Shown here piece by piece: positions 1 through 9,338 of a DNA stretch of 64,000 nt. The translations under genes were made by a program, and so were the position numbers. Below the pieces are notes generated by a model. That model saw only the letters and a list, made by a program, of their open reading frames with translations. It was not told where the DNA came from and ran no database searches. This DNA is from Halostella limicola (GTDB taxonomy: Archaea > Halobacteriota > Halobacteria > Halobacteriales > Natronoarchaeaceae): contig NZ_RCDI01000003.1 in NCBI RefSeq assembly GCF_003675875.1, positions 372,001 to 436,000 on the forward strand. Direction: 5' to 3'. How positions within the stretch are numbered: the stretch's first letter is position 1; every line of letters starts with the position of its first letter.

Positions 1-672
1 CATGACCTCGTAGCCGAAGTGTTCGAAGACGCGGACCATCGACTTGCCGACCTCCGGCGTGTTGTAGTTCGAGTAACAGCCGTGGAAGTAGGCGACGCGC
101 TTGTCCGGGTTCGACACCTGCGCGCCGCCGCGGTCCTCCCACCACTCGCGGAACGTCTGGGTGGCGAACTCCGGCATCTCGCGCTCGCCGGAGATGCCCA
201 TCACCTTCTCGCCGAGCCACGTCGTGACGCCGAGCCCGGCGACGAAGTTCGCGACGCGGGGCATCTTGCTCGCGATGCTCGCGAAGAAACGGTAGTTCGA
301 GAGGATCCGGTTGCGGACGTACTCCCGCGAGAGCTTGTCCATCTGTTCGTCGACGTACTCCCCGCGGGCCGTGTTGTGCATCTGGCTCAGGGGGACGTTC
401 GACGGGCACGCGCCGTCACAGCGCATGCAGTTCGAGCACTTCATCACGGAGTCGTCGATGTCGCGGTCCTCCTTGCGCTTGAGCCGCCACTGCTCCGGGC
501 CCTGAAACTTCGGCCCGGGGAAGTCGTCGTCGACCTCCGCGACGGGGCAGTTCGTATCGCAGGTCGAGCACTTGTAGCAGTCGTCGGAGCCGGGGCGGAG
601 GTCCATCTCCGTCTCGTCGCCGAACACCTGTACCGGTTCGAACTCGTCGTCTGGAGATTCTGCGTCGCTCAT
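1..672 (-). CDS. glpC: Anaerobic glycerol-3-phosphate dehydrogenase subunit C (partial)
   Basis: Iron-sulfur subunit that anchors GlpAB to the membrane and passes electrons from glycerol 3-phosphate to quinone. The visible N-terminal part (about 224 residues) has two ferredoxin-type clusters, CYKCSTCDTNCP near residue 34 and CSNCMRCDGACP near residue 80, followed by the HGCYSNY start of the first CCG-type domain. The 3' end runs off the left edge, so the C-terminal half is missing from the window, not from the gene. The start codon overlaps the glpB stop (ATGA at 669-672), which indicates translational coupling in a glpABC operon. Family assignment is secure from cysteine spacing and operon order. 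Confidence 0.93.
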   Translation of the reverse strand, partial: MSDAESPDDEFEPVQVFGDETEMDLRPGSDDCYKCSTCDTNCPVAEVDDDFPGPKFQGPEQWRLKRKEDRDIDDSVMKCSNCMRCDGACPSNVPLSQMHNTARGEYVDEQMDKLSREYVRNRILSNYRFFASIASKMPRVANFVAGLGVTTWLGEKVMGISGEREMPEFATQTFREWWEDRGGAQVSNPDKRVAYFHGCYSNYNTPEVGKSMVRVFEHFGYEVM

Positions 673-1973
673 TGTGTATCACCGTGGATCGTCGCTCCGT
701 CCGTCGCGCCGGCGACGGCCGCGCCCGCCGCGTCCCCCGCGGCGTACCCGGTCGCGAGGGAGACGCCGCCGCCGGACTTCTCGGCCGCGAAGTCGTAGCC
801 GCCGAGCGCGCTCCCGGCGCCCCGGAGGTTGTCGTAGTCGATGCTCCCGTCCGCAGTCAGGGGGTGCAGGTCGCGGTCGACGTCCACGCCGAAGCGGGCG
901 AAGGCGTGGTCGTCGAACGCGTCGTCCTCGAACCAGTCGTACCGGTCCGCGGGCTGTGGCACGTAGCAGTCGAAGACGGCTTCGCGCACCCCGTCCCGGT
1001 CCGAGTCGATCCCTTTGCCGACGAGTCCGCCCGTCGCGAGGACGAACTGGTCGGCGTGGTAGGGGACCTTCCGGCGGCCCCGGTCGACGTACACGGCCTC
1101 CACCCGGTCGCCGTCCGTCTCCGCGCCGACCGCCGGGTTTCCGGACTCGACGCGGACGCCCGCCTCCTCCAGCGCTTTGTAGAGTCGGTCCTCAAGGCGG
1201 AGGCCGGGGAGGCTCGGCGGCCCCATCGGTACCTCGAACACGTCCGCGCCGAGTTCGGCTTCGAGGTCCGCACGGACCCCGGCGGGGTCGTCGTCGCCGA
1301 GGACGGCGGGGAAGCCGACGCGCTCCTCGTCGCCGAGGTACCGCTTCACTGTCTCCGCCAGCGCCGTCCGCGCGGGCGTTCCGTCGAGGTTCTCGTCCCG
1401 GTCGAGCGCGTGGGCGTACCGCGTCACCTTCGCGTCGGCGCGGAACTCGCCGGGGAACCGCACCGTGACGCCGCGGGCGTCGAACGGGACGCCCGCCGCG
1501 TCGAGGTGGCTCGCCGCCATCGGCGCGTCGAAGTCCGTCAGCGCCTCGAAGCCGACCAGCAGGGCGTCCCGTCCGTCGCTGGCGAGGCCGGCCGCGGCCG
1601 ATGCCGGGTAGCGCGCCGTCGGCTTCACCGTCCCGCCGTGGGTCGGCACGAGGGCGTTCGTATCGGTGTGGCTCCCCCGATACATATCGCCGACCGTGTC
1701 GTCGAACAGCGAGAACCCCTCGCGGACGGCCGTCTTCCCGACGCGCTCGTAGGGATGGCCTTCGGGGAGGTCGTCTATCGCGTCGAACGGGTCGACGATC
1801 GGGCCGTCGCCGTCGGGCGCGTAGCCGAGCGCGTCGACGAGACCGCTCGCGGACCGGAGCGTGCTCTGCTTGTGAGAGATCAGTCGCACGTCCGCGCGGT
1901 CGCTCGCGGCGAGCGCGGCCGCGACACCCGCGACGCCGCCGCCGACCACGAGCACGTCGTCGCTAATCGCCAT
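669..1973 (-). CDS. glpB: Anaerobic glycerol-3-phosphate dehydrogenase subunit B
   Basis: Flavoprotein subunit of the GlpABC complex, 434 residues, the usual size for the family. The N-terminus carries a Rossmann FAD/FMN-binding glycine motif ([15 protein letters not shown], about residues 9-23), and a second nucleotide-binding-like stretch ([12 protein letters not shown]) lies near residue 315. It sits between glpA and glpC with overlaps on both sides (about 11 bp with glpA, 4 bp with glpC), so the three are co-transcribed. It probably helps transfer electrons between the GlpA catalytic subunit and the GlpC iron-sulfur subunit. Start ATG at 1973. Confidence 0.93.
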   Translation of the reverse strand: MAISDDVLVVGGGVAGVAAALAASDRADVRLISHKQSTLRSASGLVDALGYAPDGDGPIVDPFDAIDDLPEGHPYERVGKTAVREGFSLFDDTVGDMYRGSHTDTNALVPTHGGTVKPTARYPASAAAGLASDGRDALLVGFEALTDFDAPMAASHLDAAGVPFDARGVTVRFPGEFRADAKVTRYAHALDRDENLDGTPARTALAETVKRYLGDEERVGFPAVLGDDDPAGVRADLEAELGADVFEVPMGPPSLPGLRLEDRLYKALEEAGVRVESGNPAVGAETDGDRVEAVYVDRGRRKVPYHADQFVLATGGLVGKGIDSDRDGVREAVFDCYVPQPADRYDWFEDDAFDDHAFARFGVDVDRDLHPLTADGSIDYDNLRGAGSALGGYDFAAEKSGGGVSLATGYAAGDAAGAAVAGATDGATIHGDTQ

Positions 1974-3693
1974 GGTCGCCCCCGTCGGTCGCCACGCCGC
2001 GCTCCCCCTCCCCGCCGGCCGTCGCGTCGGTTCCGTCGTCGAAGGCAGCGTAGTCGACGCCGCCGGTCGCCGCGGGGTCGGCGTCGCGGTTCATCGTCGT
2101 CGCGTGGAGCGCGTAGTTCAGCATCGCCTGCGAGAGCTGTTCGCCCCAGAGGGCGTGGCGCTCGCCCTTCCACCGCTCCTGGTACAGCTCGTCGAGCGCC
2201 TGGCGGGCCGTCGGCTCGTCGTACTCGGGGTGCAGTTCCGCCGCCATCCGGTGACAGCAGAAGCCGCCCTGGCAGTTGCCCATCGACGCGCGGGTGCGGA
2301 TGCGGACGGCGTTCAGGTCGGTCCCGGACTGCTCGATGGCGTCCTGCACCTCGGCGCGCGTGACGGCCTCGCAGTCACAGACCACGGGGTTCGGGTCGAC
2401 GCTGGAGAGCACCTCCTCGGCGCGGGAGCCGAGGCGGTTCGCGCTCCGGCGGGCGATCGGCGAGCGCAGGCCGAAGCGGTCCATCCCCTCGTCGAGCACC
2501 GACGCGTCCTCGCTCCCGGGGAGCGGCACGTCCGCGGTGCGACACTCCGCGGAGACCCCGAGCTGGTTGCAGACGTGGTCGCTGATCTCCTCGGCCATCA
2601 TCCGGTAGGTGGTGAACTTCCCGCCGACGATGGAGGTCATCCCGTTCAGGTCGTCGCGGTCCTCGTGGTCGAGCAGGAAGTAGTCCCGCGTGATGTCCGT
2701 GGGGTCGTCGCTACCGACCTCCGGCGGCTCGTACAGCGGTCGGACGCCCCAGAACGACCGGATGGTGCGGGCCTCCTCCAAGATGGGGACGAGTTCTTTC
2801 AGCGTGTCTATCATCAGGTCGACCTCCCACTGCTCCTCGGGATAGTTCTCGGGGTCTTCCACCTCCTCGTCGGTCGTACCGAGGATCGCCGTCGTCTCGT
2901 GGGGGACGACGATGTCCGCGTCGCCTTTCGGCCGGCACCGGTTGACGACGGTGTCGACCTGCCGGCAGTTCATGATCGTCATCACGCCCTTCGACGGGCG
3001 TACCTCGATGTCGACGCCGGCCATGTCGCCGATCTGTCCCGCCCACGCGCCCGTCGCGTTGACGACGTACTCGGCGTGGATGTCCTCCGTCGACCCGACT
3101 TTCTGGTGTTCGCGCTTGCCCGGCCCGCTCTCGTGGCGCACCGTCACGCCGGTGACGCGGTCCTCGTCGCCGAGCAGGTCGACGACCTCGGCGTGCGTCT
3201 CGATCCGCGCGCCGTGGTTCTCGGCGCTGACCGCGTTGGCGACGCAGAGACGGAACGGGTCGATCGCCCCGTCGGGCACCCAGATGGCGCGTTTCACGTC
3301 CTTCGCCAGGTACGGTTCGACCTCGCGGGCCTCCTCGGCGGTGAGCTCCTCGGCCGGGATGCCACACTCCCGACAGCCCTCCAGTTTCTCCCGGAAGTAC
3401 TCGTCCGAGTCCTCGGGCCGCTGGACGAAGAGGCCGCCCGTCTCCTCGACGCAGTGGCTCGCGATGTCCCGGAGGACGTAGTTCTCCTCAATGCACTCCT
3501 CCGCGCTGGCCTGGTCGGCGACCGCGTAGCGCCCGCCGCTGTGGAGCAGGCCGTGCATCCGCCCGGTCGTGCCGTGCGTGAGGTTCCCTTTCTCGACGAG
3601 GGTGACCTCGACCCCGCGCATCGCCAGGTCCCGAGCGATGCCGGTGCCGGTCGACCCCCCGCCGATCACCAGTACCTCAGTTGTGTGAGTCAT
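1963..3693 (-). CDS. glpA: Anaerobic glycerol-3-phosphate dehydrogenase subunit A
   Basis: Catalytic FAD subunit that oxidises sn-glycerol 3-phosphate to dihydroxyacetone phosphate. About 576 residues from ATG 3693, chosen because [13 protein letters not shown] places the FAD-binding motif [17 protein letters not shown] directly at the N-terminus; a longer form from 3723 would add ten unlikely residues. The C-terminal part contains a BFD-like [2Fe-2S] cysteine set (CDCEAV near residue 438, then [12 protein letters not shown]), typical of GlpA but not of aerobic GlpD. First gene of glpABC and divergent from glpK, so the 245-bp gap probably holds shared control. Confidence 0.95.
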   Translation of the reverse strand: MTHTTEVLVIGGGSTGTGIARDLAMRGVEVTLVEKGNLTHGTTGRMHGLLHSGGRYAVADQASAEECIEENYVLRDIASHCVEETGGLFVQRPEDSDEYFREKLEGCRECGIPAEELTAEEAREVEPYLAKDVKRAIWVPDGAIDPFRLCVANAVSAENHGARIETHAEVVDLLGDEDRVTGVTVRHESGPGKREHQKVGSTEDIHAEYVVNATGAWAGQIGDMAGVDIEVRPSKGVMTIMNCRQVDTVVNRCRPKGDADIVVPHETTAILGTTDEEVEDPENYPEEQWEVDLMIDTLKELVPILEEARTIRSFWGVRPLYEPPEVGSDDPTDITRDYFLLDHEDRDDLNGMTSIVGGKFTTYRMMAEEISDHVCNQLGVSAECRTADVPLPGSEDASVLDEGMDRFGLRSPIARRSANRLGSRAEEVLSSVDPNPVVCDCEAVTRAEVQDAIEQSGTDLNAVRIRTRASMGNCQGGFCCHRMAAELHPEYDEPTARQALDELYQERWKGERHALWGEQLSQAMLNYALHATTMNRDADPAATGGVDYAAFDDGTDATAGGEGERGVATDGGDHGD

Positions 3694-3704
3694 CCGTTTT
3701 ATCG

Positions 3705-3777
3705 AAGGTTGTGATGCTACCACTTTACTTTACCGCCCCTACTCGATAACTAGTAAATTATCCGATTTCATAACCTT
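3705..3777. promoter_or_regulatory. Inverted half-sites in the glpA-glpK divergent promoter region
   Basis: AAGGTTGTGA at 3705-3714 and TCATAACCTT at 3768-3777 are inverted copies (9 of 10 matching when one is reverse complemented). They flank an AT-rich core that also contains GATAA and TTATC as a small dyad. The arrangement suits an operator for a regulator acting on one or both divergent glycerol promoters. The regulator is not encoded nearby. Inference from symmetry only. Confidence 0.35.
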
Positions 3778-3830
3778 CTGGGGCGAGGGAAAGGCCATAT
3801 AACCCGCTGAAGACGCGTGTCAGGGAAAGT

Positions 3831-3837
3831 TTTATAA
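3831..3837 (+). promoter_or_regulatory. Candidate TATA box for glpK
   Basis: TTTATAA preceded by a purine-rich GGGAAAG stretch that resembles a BRE. With usual archaeal spacing, transcription would start near 3861, giving a leader of roughly 77 nt before the glpK ATG. Confidence 0.5.
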
Positions 3838-3867
3838 TGAAAGTGCTTACTGTTTATTCGTAGAGCG

Positions 3868-3927
3868 GCACTGCACGTAAAGACAGTGCGGGGCCGTACG
3901 TCCGGCAGTGGCCGGCGCTAACCACTG
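3868..3927 (+). promoter_or_regulatory. Structured glpK leader with two hairpins
   Basis: GCACTG (3868-3873) can pair with CAGTGC (3884-3889), and CAGTGG (3906-3911) can pair with CCACTG (3922-3927). The shared CACTG/CAGTG core lets the first and third or second and fourth arms pair instead, so alternative folds are possible. The second hairpin ends 10 nt before the glpK start. No known riboswitch class was recognised. Confidence 0.35.
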
Positions 3928-3937
3928 GTGATAGCAA

Positions 3938-5479
3938 ATGACGAACGACACATACGTAGGAGCGGTCGACCAGGGGACGACCGGGACCCGCTTTATGGTC
4001 TTCGACCACAGCGGGCAGGTCGTCGCGAACGCGTACGAGAAACACGAACAGATCTACCCGGAACCCGGCTGGGTCGAGCACGACCCGATGGAGATCTGGG
4101 AGAACACGAAGGAAGTCGTCACCCGCGCGCTCGAAGAGGCCGGCCTCGAGGCCGACCAACTGGAGGCACTCGGCATCACGAACCAGCGCGAGACGACGCT
4201 CCTGTGGGACGCGGAGACCGGCAAGCCGGTCCACAACGCCATCGTCTGGCAGGACCGGCGGACGACCGACCGCGTCGAGGAACTCGAAGATCAGGGGAAA
4301 GTCGAGGAGATCCGCGAGAAGACGGGGCTGGAGGCCGACGCGTACTTCTCGGCGACGAAGGCCGAGTGGCTGCTCGAGAACGCCGATCCGATCAAGATGG
4401 AGCGCAGCCGTCCCGAGGACATCGAGGACCGCGCCGAGCGCGGCGAGATCCTCTTCGGGACGATCGACACCTGGCTCATCTACAACCTGACGGGCAACCA
4501 CGTGACGGAGGTGACCAACGCGTCGCGGACGATGCTGTACAACATCCGCGACCTGGAGTGGGACGACGACCTCCTCCGGGAGTTCGACGTCCCCCGCGAG
4601 ATGCTACCGGAGGTGCGCCCGTCCAGCGACGACGACTACTACGGACACACCGACCCCGACGGCTTCCTCGAAGCCGAGATCCCGGTCGCGGGCGCGCTCG
4701 GCGACCAGCAGGCCGCGCTGTTCGGCCAGACCTGCTTCGACGAGGGCGACGCGAAGAACACCTACGGGACCGGCTCGTTCTTCCTGATGAACACCGGCAA
4801 CGAGGCCGTCGAGAGCGACCACGGTCTCCTCACGACGATCGGCTTCCAGCGCTCCGGCGAACCCGTTCAGTACGCGCTGGAGGGGGCCATCTTCGTCACC
4901 GGCGCGGCGATCGAGTGGCTGGAGGACGTGGACCTCATCGACGACGCCGCCGAGACGGCGTCGCTCGCCCGCAGCGTCGACTCGACGGACGGCGTCTACA
5001 TGGTGCCGGCGTTCACGGGCCTCGGCGCGCCCCACTGGGACCAGCGCGCCCGCGGCACCATCGTGGGGATGACCCGCGGCACGCGCAAGGAGCACATCGT
5101 CCGCGCGACGCTGGAGAGCATCGCCTACCAGACCCGCGACGTCGCCGAGGCGATGGAGGCGGACTCCGGCATCGAGATGGGTCAGCTGCGCGTCGACGGC
5201 GGCGCGGTCAAGAACAACTTCCTCTGCCAGCTGCAGGCCGACATCATCGACACCGGCATCGTCCGTCCCGAGGTCGACGAGACGACCGCGCTCGGCTCCG
5301 CGTACGCCGCGGGGCTGGCGACGGGCTACTGGGAGACGGTCGACGAACTCCGCGACAACTGGCAGATCGACCGGGAGTTCGAGCCGGAGATGGAGAACTC
5401 GAAGGCCGACAAGATGTACAGCCGCTGGGACGACGCGATCGAGCGCGCGAGCGACTGGGCGCGCGACGGGGGTGAGTGA
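3938..5479 (+). CDS. glpK: Glycerol kinase
   Basis: Phosphorylates glycerol to sn-glycerol 3-phosphate with ATP in the cytoplasm, the entry step for the neighbouring GlpABC dehydrogenase. It is 513 residues, normal for FGGY-family glycerol kinases. Visible signatures are the N-terminal phosphate-binding DQGTTGTR (about residues 11-18), NQRETT near 84, the FGGY-type stretch around YGTGSFFLMNTG, and the C-terminal adenosine motif RVDGGAVKNNFLCQLQAD. ATG 3938 follows a long leader with no obvious Shine-Dalgarno. The next membrane-protein gene starts 3 bp after its stop, so the two form an operon. Confidence 0.97.
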   Translation: MTNDTYVGAVDQGTTGTRFMVFDHSGQVVANAYEKHEQIYPEPGWVEHDPMEIWENTKEVVTRALEEAGLEADQLEALGITNQRETTLLWDAETGKPVHNAIVWQDRRTTDRVEELEDQGKVEEIREKTGLEADAYFSATKAEWLLENADPIKMERSRPEDIEDRAERGEILFGTIDTWLIYNLTGNHVTEVTNASRTMLYNIRDLEWDDDLLREFDVPREMLPEVRPSSDDDYYGHTDPDGFLEAEIPVAGALGDQQAALFGQTCFDEGDAKNTYGTGSFFLMNTGNEAVESDHGLLTTIGFQRSGEPVQYALEGAIFVTGAAIEWLEDVDLIDDAAETASLARSVDSTDGVYMVPAFTGLGAPHWDQRARGTIVGMTRGTRKEHIVRATLESIAYQTRDVAEAMEADSGIEMGQLRVDGGAVKNNFLCQLQADIIDTGIVRPEVDETTALGSAYAAGLATGYWETVDELRDNWQIDREFEPEMENSKADKMYSRWDDAIERASDWARDGGE

Positions 5480-5482
5480 CCG

Positions 5483-6589
5483 ATGGGTATCCAGGCGATC
5501 ATCGACAGCGTCACGCTGTCGCTCATCATCGCCGCTTTCGCCGGCGGGGCGTTCGGCGCGGCGCTCGGGGCGCTGCCCGCGTTCTGTTTCACCGGCTTCA
5601 TGGTGATCGCCGGCGAGGCGAGCAACCTCGTCACCGGCGAACTCGCCCAGACCGGCGCTATCGAGGAGGCGGTCGGCACCGGGATCACCGGTTCCGTGGC
5701 GTTCGGCCCGGTGTTCGGCCCGCACATCTCCTTCGCGGGCGGCGCGGCGGCCGCGGCTTACGCAGCGAAGAAAGGGTACATGGACACCGGCTTCGACTAC
5801 CACGAGGCCAAGAACATCACCTTCGCGCTGGGGACGAAACCCGACGTGCTGATCGTCGGGGGGCTCTTCGGGATCCTCGGCATGGTGATTCGTCAAGTCT
5901 CGGCCGGATTCGCCATGCCCTGGGACCCGATCGCGATGGGCGTCGTGCTCTCGGCGCTGTTCCATCGCCTCATCCTGGGCTACAGCATTATCGGGGTGAC
6001 GAAGAACGGGCTCCTCGACATGACGCCGTTCGAGCGCGAGGAGATGCGGACGGCCGCCGCCGGCGGCGGCGGCGCCGCCGACGGTCCCGAGAGCGCGGCG
6101 GACGGCGGCGCGGTGCAGTCGGACCGCCTGCTCGTCGAGCCGTGGCTCCCCCACCAGTACAAGTGGGGTAACGTCGCCATGATCGGGCTCGTGACCGGCA
6201 TTCTGGGCGCGTACACCGCCCTGCAGACCGGGAGCGCGTTCCTGGCGTTCGGCATCAGCGCCGCGTCGCTCACGTTCCTCAACCTGGGCGTCGAGCAGAT
6301 CCCCGTCACCCACCACATGACGCTCACGTCGAGTACGATCGCGCTCGCGGTCGTGGAGAGCGGCGACGCCGCACTCGCGGGGCTCTCGGACCCCGCTGCG
6401 GTGATCATCGGTGCGCTCATGGGCGTCGTCTGCGCGCTGTTCGGCGAACTGTTCCAGCGGGTGTTCTACGCCCACGGCGACACCCACTGGGACCCGCCCG
6501 CGGCGGCAATCGTCTTCGGGACGTTCATCATCGGGATCATGGCCATCGTCGGCCTGCTGCCCACGTCGGTGTGGGTGCCGCTCCCGTAA
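5483..6589 (+). CDS. Multi-pass membrane protein of the glycerol locus, candidate glycerol transporter
   Basis: 368-residue integral membrane protein with about eight to ten hydrophobic segments. Two hydrophobic halves (about 1-175 and 215-368) are joined by a soluble Ala/Gly/Asp-rich linker near residues 185-210. Small-residue-rich helices (AFAGGAFGAALGALPAF; GGAAAAAYAAKKG) and a conserved-looking THH pair near residue 275 are visible. It is not an MIP/aquaporin, because no NPA motifs are present. It starts 3 bp after glpK, and a homologous gene at the same place in other haloarchaeal glycerol loci has been suggested as the transporter. The transport role is inferred from context only. Confidence 0.75.
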   Translation: MGIQAIIDSVTLSLIIAAFAGGAFGAALGALPAFCFTGFMVIAGEASNLVTGELAQTGAIEEAVGTGITGSVAFGPVFGPHISFAGGAAAAAYAAKKGYMDTGFDYHEAKNITFALGTKPDVLIVGGLFGILGMVIRQVSAGFAMPWDPIAMGVVLSALFHRLILGYSIIGVTKNGLLDMTPFEREEMRTAAAGGGGAADGPESAADGGAVQSDRLLVEPWLPHQYKWGNVAMIGLVTGILGAYTALQTGSAFLAFGISAASLTFLNLGVEQIPVTHHMTLTSSTIALAVVESGDAALAGLSDPAAVIIGALMGVVCALFGELFQRVFYAHGDTHWDPPAAAIVFGTFIIGIMAIVGLLPTSVWVPLP

Positions 6590-6655
6590 CGCCGTCCGGT
6601 TTCGCCGCGACTCTCTTTTGACGAGGTTAAGTGCCTCCCCCCGCGAGAGGTGCGT

Positions 6656-7330
6656 ATGGACGTACCCCCGCTCGCGCTGGACATCGACGGGACGCTGACC
6701 AGGCCGGACGGCGGCATCGACCCCCGGACGTTCGACGCGATCCGGGACTGGCCCGCGGACGTGGTCGTCGCCACTGGCAAGTCGTTCCCCTACCCGGTCG
6801 CGCTCTGTCAGTTCGTCGGCATCGAGGAGCGGGTGATCGCGGAGAACGGCGGCGTCGTCTGCACCCGCGACGAGGTGTCGGTCGAGGGCGACCGCGAGGC
6901 CGCGCGGGCGGTCGCCGAGGAGTTCGTCACGCTCGGCCACGACCTCGGCTGGGGCGACGCCGACCTGATCAACCGCTGGCGGGAGACCGAGATCGCGGTC
7001 CGGCGGACCGCTCCGCTGGAACCGCTCGAAGAGCTCGCCGCGGACCACGGGCTCACCGTCGTCGATACGGGCTACGCCTATCACGTGAAGTCGCCGGTCG
7101 TGAGCAAGGGGGCCGGACTGGAGGCCATCTGCGACCTCCTCGGCCACGACCCCGAGGACTTCGTCGCGGTCGGCGACAGCGAGAACGACGTCTCGACGTT
7201 CGCGACGGTCGGCCGGAGTTTCGCCGTCGCCAACGCCGACGATGCGGCGCGGACCGCGGCAGACGAGATAACCGACGGCGCACACGCTGCGGGGTTCCTC
7301 GAAGCGATAGAAGCGGTGCGCGGCGAGTGA
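6656..7330 (+). CDS. Phosphoglycolate phosphatase, archaeal HAD type
   Basis: HAD-superfamily phosphatase of 224 residues that removes phosphate from 2-phosphoglycolate. Motif I is intact (DIDGT, D9 and D11), a Thr motif II occurs in VVATGKSF, and motif IV VGDSENDV lies near residue 180. The type-IIB cap fits the archaeal phosphoglycolate phosphatase/sucrose-phosphatase-like group. The ATG at 6656 is preferred over an in-frame GTG two codons earlier because motif I then sits at the typical distance from the N-terminus. It stands alone 66 bp after the glycerol operon. Exact substrate is inferred from the family. Confidence 0.85.
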   Translation: MDVPPLALDIDGTLTRPDGGIDPRTFDAIRDWPADVVVATGKSFPYPVALCQFVGIEERVIAENGGVVCTRDEVSVEGDREAARAVAEEFVTLGHDLGWGDADLINRWRETEIAVRRTAPLEPLEELAADHGLTVVDTGYAYHVKSPVVSKGAGLEAICDLLGHDPEDFVAVGDSENDVSTFATVGRSFAVANADDAARTAADEITDGAHAAGFLEAIEAVRGE

Positions 7331-7354
7331 CCGGACGGAGTCGTCCGGCCGGCC

Positions 7355-7567
7355 TCAGGGCAAGCTGATACCGCGGCGCGAGAGGTGTTTGCTCGCCTCC
7401 TTAATCTCGACGGGACTGCCGATGATCCGGTAGCACTCGCCCTCCTCGTAGATCGTCAGCACGAACCGCTCGCGGAGCTCGGCCTTGATGTCCTCGGCCC
7501 GCCCGTCCAGGTCGTCTCGGGGGAGGACGATCTGCGTACTGTCACGCAACCTGGACGGATCGGGCAT
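7355..7567 (-). CDS. Small conserved haloarchaeal protein (VNG_1110C-like)
   Basis: 70-residue acidic soluble protein with no cysteines and no membrane segment. It starts MPDPSRLRDSTQIVLP and ends with a compact GSPVEIKEASKHLSRRG stretch that could be a small alpha/beta nucleic-acid-binding fold. It resembles a short family conserved across haloarchaea known only by locus name; this is from memory and unverified. It converges with the phosphoglycolate phosphatase gene and diverges from the DRG GTPase. No function can be assigned. Confidence 0.75.
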   Translation of the reverse strand: MPDPSRLRDSTQIVLPRDDLDGRAEDIKAELRERFVLTIYEEGECYRIIGSPVEIKEASKHLSRRGISLP

Positions 7568-7701
7568 CCTCTAGTGGTTGCGAGCGTTGGCCGGCGTATT
7601 AACGTATCGAAGTTCCCTCTCGAACGGCGGTGCCGAAGCGGTTCCGCGGGGACCGGGGCGGAAGGAAGGGTTTTTCGGCGTCCGTGGCCGATTCACACCT
7701 A

Positions 7702-8811
7702 ATGGGGCTCGAAGAGGAGATCGAGGAACTCGAGGAGGAAATCGCCAACACTCCCTACAACAAGTCCACCGAGGCCCACATCGGCCGGCTGAAGTCGAAG
7801 CTCGCGGAGAAGAAGGAGAAACTCCAGAACCAGTCCTCCGCCGGCGGCGGCACCGGCTACCACGTCGAGAAGCACGGCGACGCCACCGTCGCCCTCGTCG
7901 GGTTCCCGAGCGTCGGCAAGTCGACGCTTCTGAACGCCATGACCAACGCCGACAGCGAGGTCGGCTCCTACGAGTTCACCACCCTCGACGTCAACCCCGG
8001 CATGCTGGAGCACAACGGCGCGAACATCCAGATGCTCGACGTCCCCGGCCTGATCGAGGGCGCCGCGAGCGGCCGCGGCGGCGGACAGGAAGTGCTGTCG
8101 GTCGTTCGGGCCGCGGACCTCGTCGTCTTCGTCCTCTCCGCCTTCGAGATCGACCAGTACGAGCGCCTGCGCGAGGAGCTGTACAAGAACAAGATCCGCC
8201 TCGACCAGGAGCCCCCGCGCGTCTCGATCAACAAGAAGGGGAAGGGCGGCCTGAAGGTCAACGCCAGCGTCGACCTCGACGTCTCCGAGGACGTGATCAA
8301 GGAGGTCCTCCGCGAACAGGGCTACATCAACGCCGACGTGGCCATCGGCGAGCGGATGGACGTCGACCGGCTCATCGACGGCGTGATGGACAACCGGATC
8401 TACCTGCCCTCCGTCGTCACCGTCAACAAGGCGGACCTCATCGACCCCGACTACCTCCCGACGGTCAACGAGAACCTCCGCGAGCACGACATCGACCCGG
8501 ACGAGGCCATCTTCATCAGCGCCGAGGAGCAGAAGGGCCTCGACGCGCTGGCCGAGCGCATCTGGGAGGAACTCGGCCTGATGCGCATCTACATGGACAA
8601 GCCCGGCCGCGGCGTCGACTACGAGGAGCCGCTCGTGCTCGAACAGGGGAGCACGATCGAGGACGCCTGCCACAAGCTCGGCGGCGAGTTCGAGGAGCGG
8701 TTCCGCTTCGCTCGCGTCAGCGGCCCGAGCGCGAAACACGACGAACAGCAGGTCGGACTGGACCACGAACTCGCCGACGAGGACGTGCTCCGCATCACGA
8801 CCCGGAAATGA
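7702..8811 (+). CDS. drg: DRG-family GTP-binding protein with TGS domain
   Basis: Cytoplasmic GTPase of the Obg/DRG family (369 residues), thought to act in translation. An N-terminal helical segment (residues 1-50, rich in Glu and Lys) is followed by the G domain: G1 GFPSVGKST near 72, G3 DVPGL near 117, a DRG-type insert, NKAD (G4) near 247 and SAEEQKGL (G5). A C-terminal TGS domain runs from about 292 to the end. The start ATG 7702 gives the usual MGLEEEI N-terminus; a longer frame from 7630 adds an arginine-rich non-conserved extension. It overlaps the next gene by ATGA. Confidence 0.95.
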   Translation: MGLEEEIEELEEEIANTPYNKSTEAHIGRLKSKLAEKKEKLQNQSSAGGGTGYHVEKHGDATVALVGFPSVGKSTLLNAMTNADSEVGSYEFTTLDVNPGMLEHNGANIQMLDVPGLIEGAASGRGGGQEVLSVVRAADLVVFVLSAFEIDQYERLREELYKNKIRLDQEPPRVSINKKGKGGLKVNASVDLDVSEDVIKEVLREQGYINADVAIGERMDVDRLIDGVMDNRIYLPSVVTVNKADLIDPDYLPTVNENLREHDIDPDEAIFISAEEQKGLDALAERIWEELGLMRIYMDKPGRGVDYEEPLVLEQGSTIEDACHKLGGEFEERFRFARVSGPSAKHDEQQVGLDHELADEDVLRITTRK

Positions 8812-9257
8812 CCGGCCGTGGCGACGGCCGCCGCCTCGCGTCGCTCTGTCTCCTCGCGTTCCTTCCGTGGACCGCGACGATATACCCCGGCGGCACCGGG
8901 CTCGTCTTCCCCTGGGGACTGCTCTCGACGTCGCCGACGTTCGGCCTCGTGCCGATAACCGAGTATTACTTTACGCACACGTACGCGCAGGGCCTCCCGC
9001 CGCACCTGCTCGCCTGGGGCGTGGGGACCCTCGTCTACGCGTTCGCCGTCGTGAGCGCCGCTATCGGGACGACGACGGGGCGGGAGGACCGGCGAGTCAC
9101 GGCGGCGCTCCTGCTGGTCGCGGCCGTGGCGCACCTCCGGTTCACCGTCGGGACGGACCACGGCGGGATCACGTCGGTCCCCGTCGGTCCCGCGGCGCTT
9201 CTCCTCGTCGCCTGGTGGTTCCACGCCGGCGACCTCCGCCGGATCACTGCCCCTTGA
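8808..9257 (+). CDS. Four-helix membrane protein, TIGR04206-like
   Basis: 149-residue protein with about four hydrophobic helices (around residues 10-25, 60-80, 92-108 and 123-138) separated by short polar loops. The first loop is YPGGTGLVFPWG. It resembles a haloarchaea-specific membrane family, but the name is given from memory. The start overlaps the drg stop (ATGA at 8808-8811), so it is translated from the same mRNA. No transport, enzyme or redox motif is visible and the function is unknown. Confidence 0.75.
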   Translation: MTGRGDGRRLASLCLLAFLPWTATIYPGGTGLVFPWGLLSTSPTFGLVPITEYYFTHTYAQGLPPHLLAWGVGTLVYAFAVVSAAIGTTTGREDRRVTAALLLVAAVAHLRFTVGTDHGGITSVPVGPAALLLVAWWFHAGDLRRITAP

Positions 9258-9338
9258 GTCGGCGTGTCGCGCGCTGGCGAAGCGGAACAGCCCGCTCCTT
9301 CCAGTATTCTTTTCGCTCCGGCCGCGAAACGTTCGCCC

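Noticed and set aside
4604-7285. 893-codon minus-strand frame across glpK, the membrane protein and the phosphatase
   Set aside because: It spans three well-supported plus-strand genes and has no recognisable motif, so it is a composition artefact.
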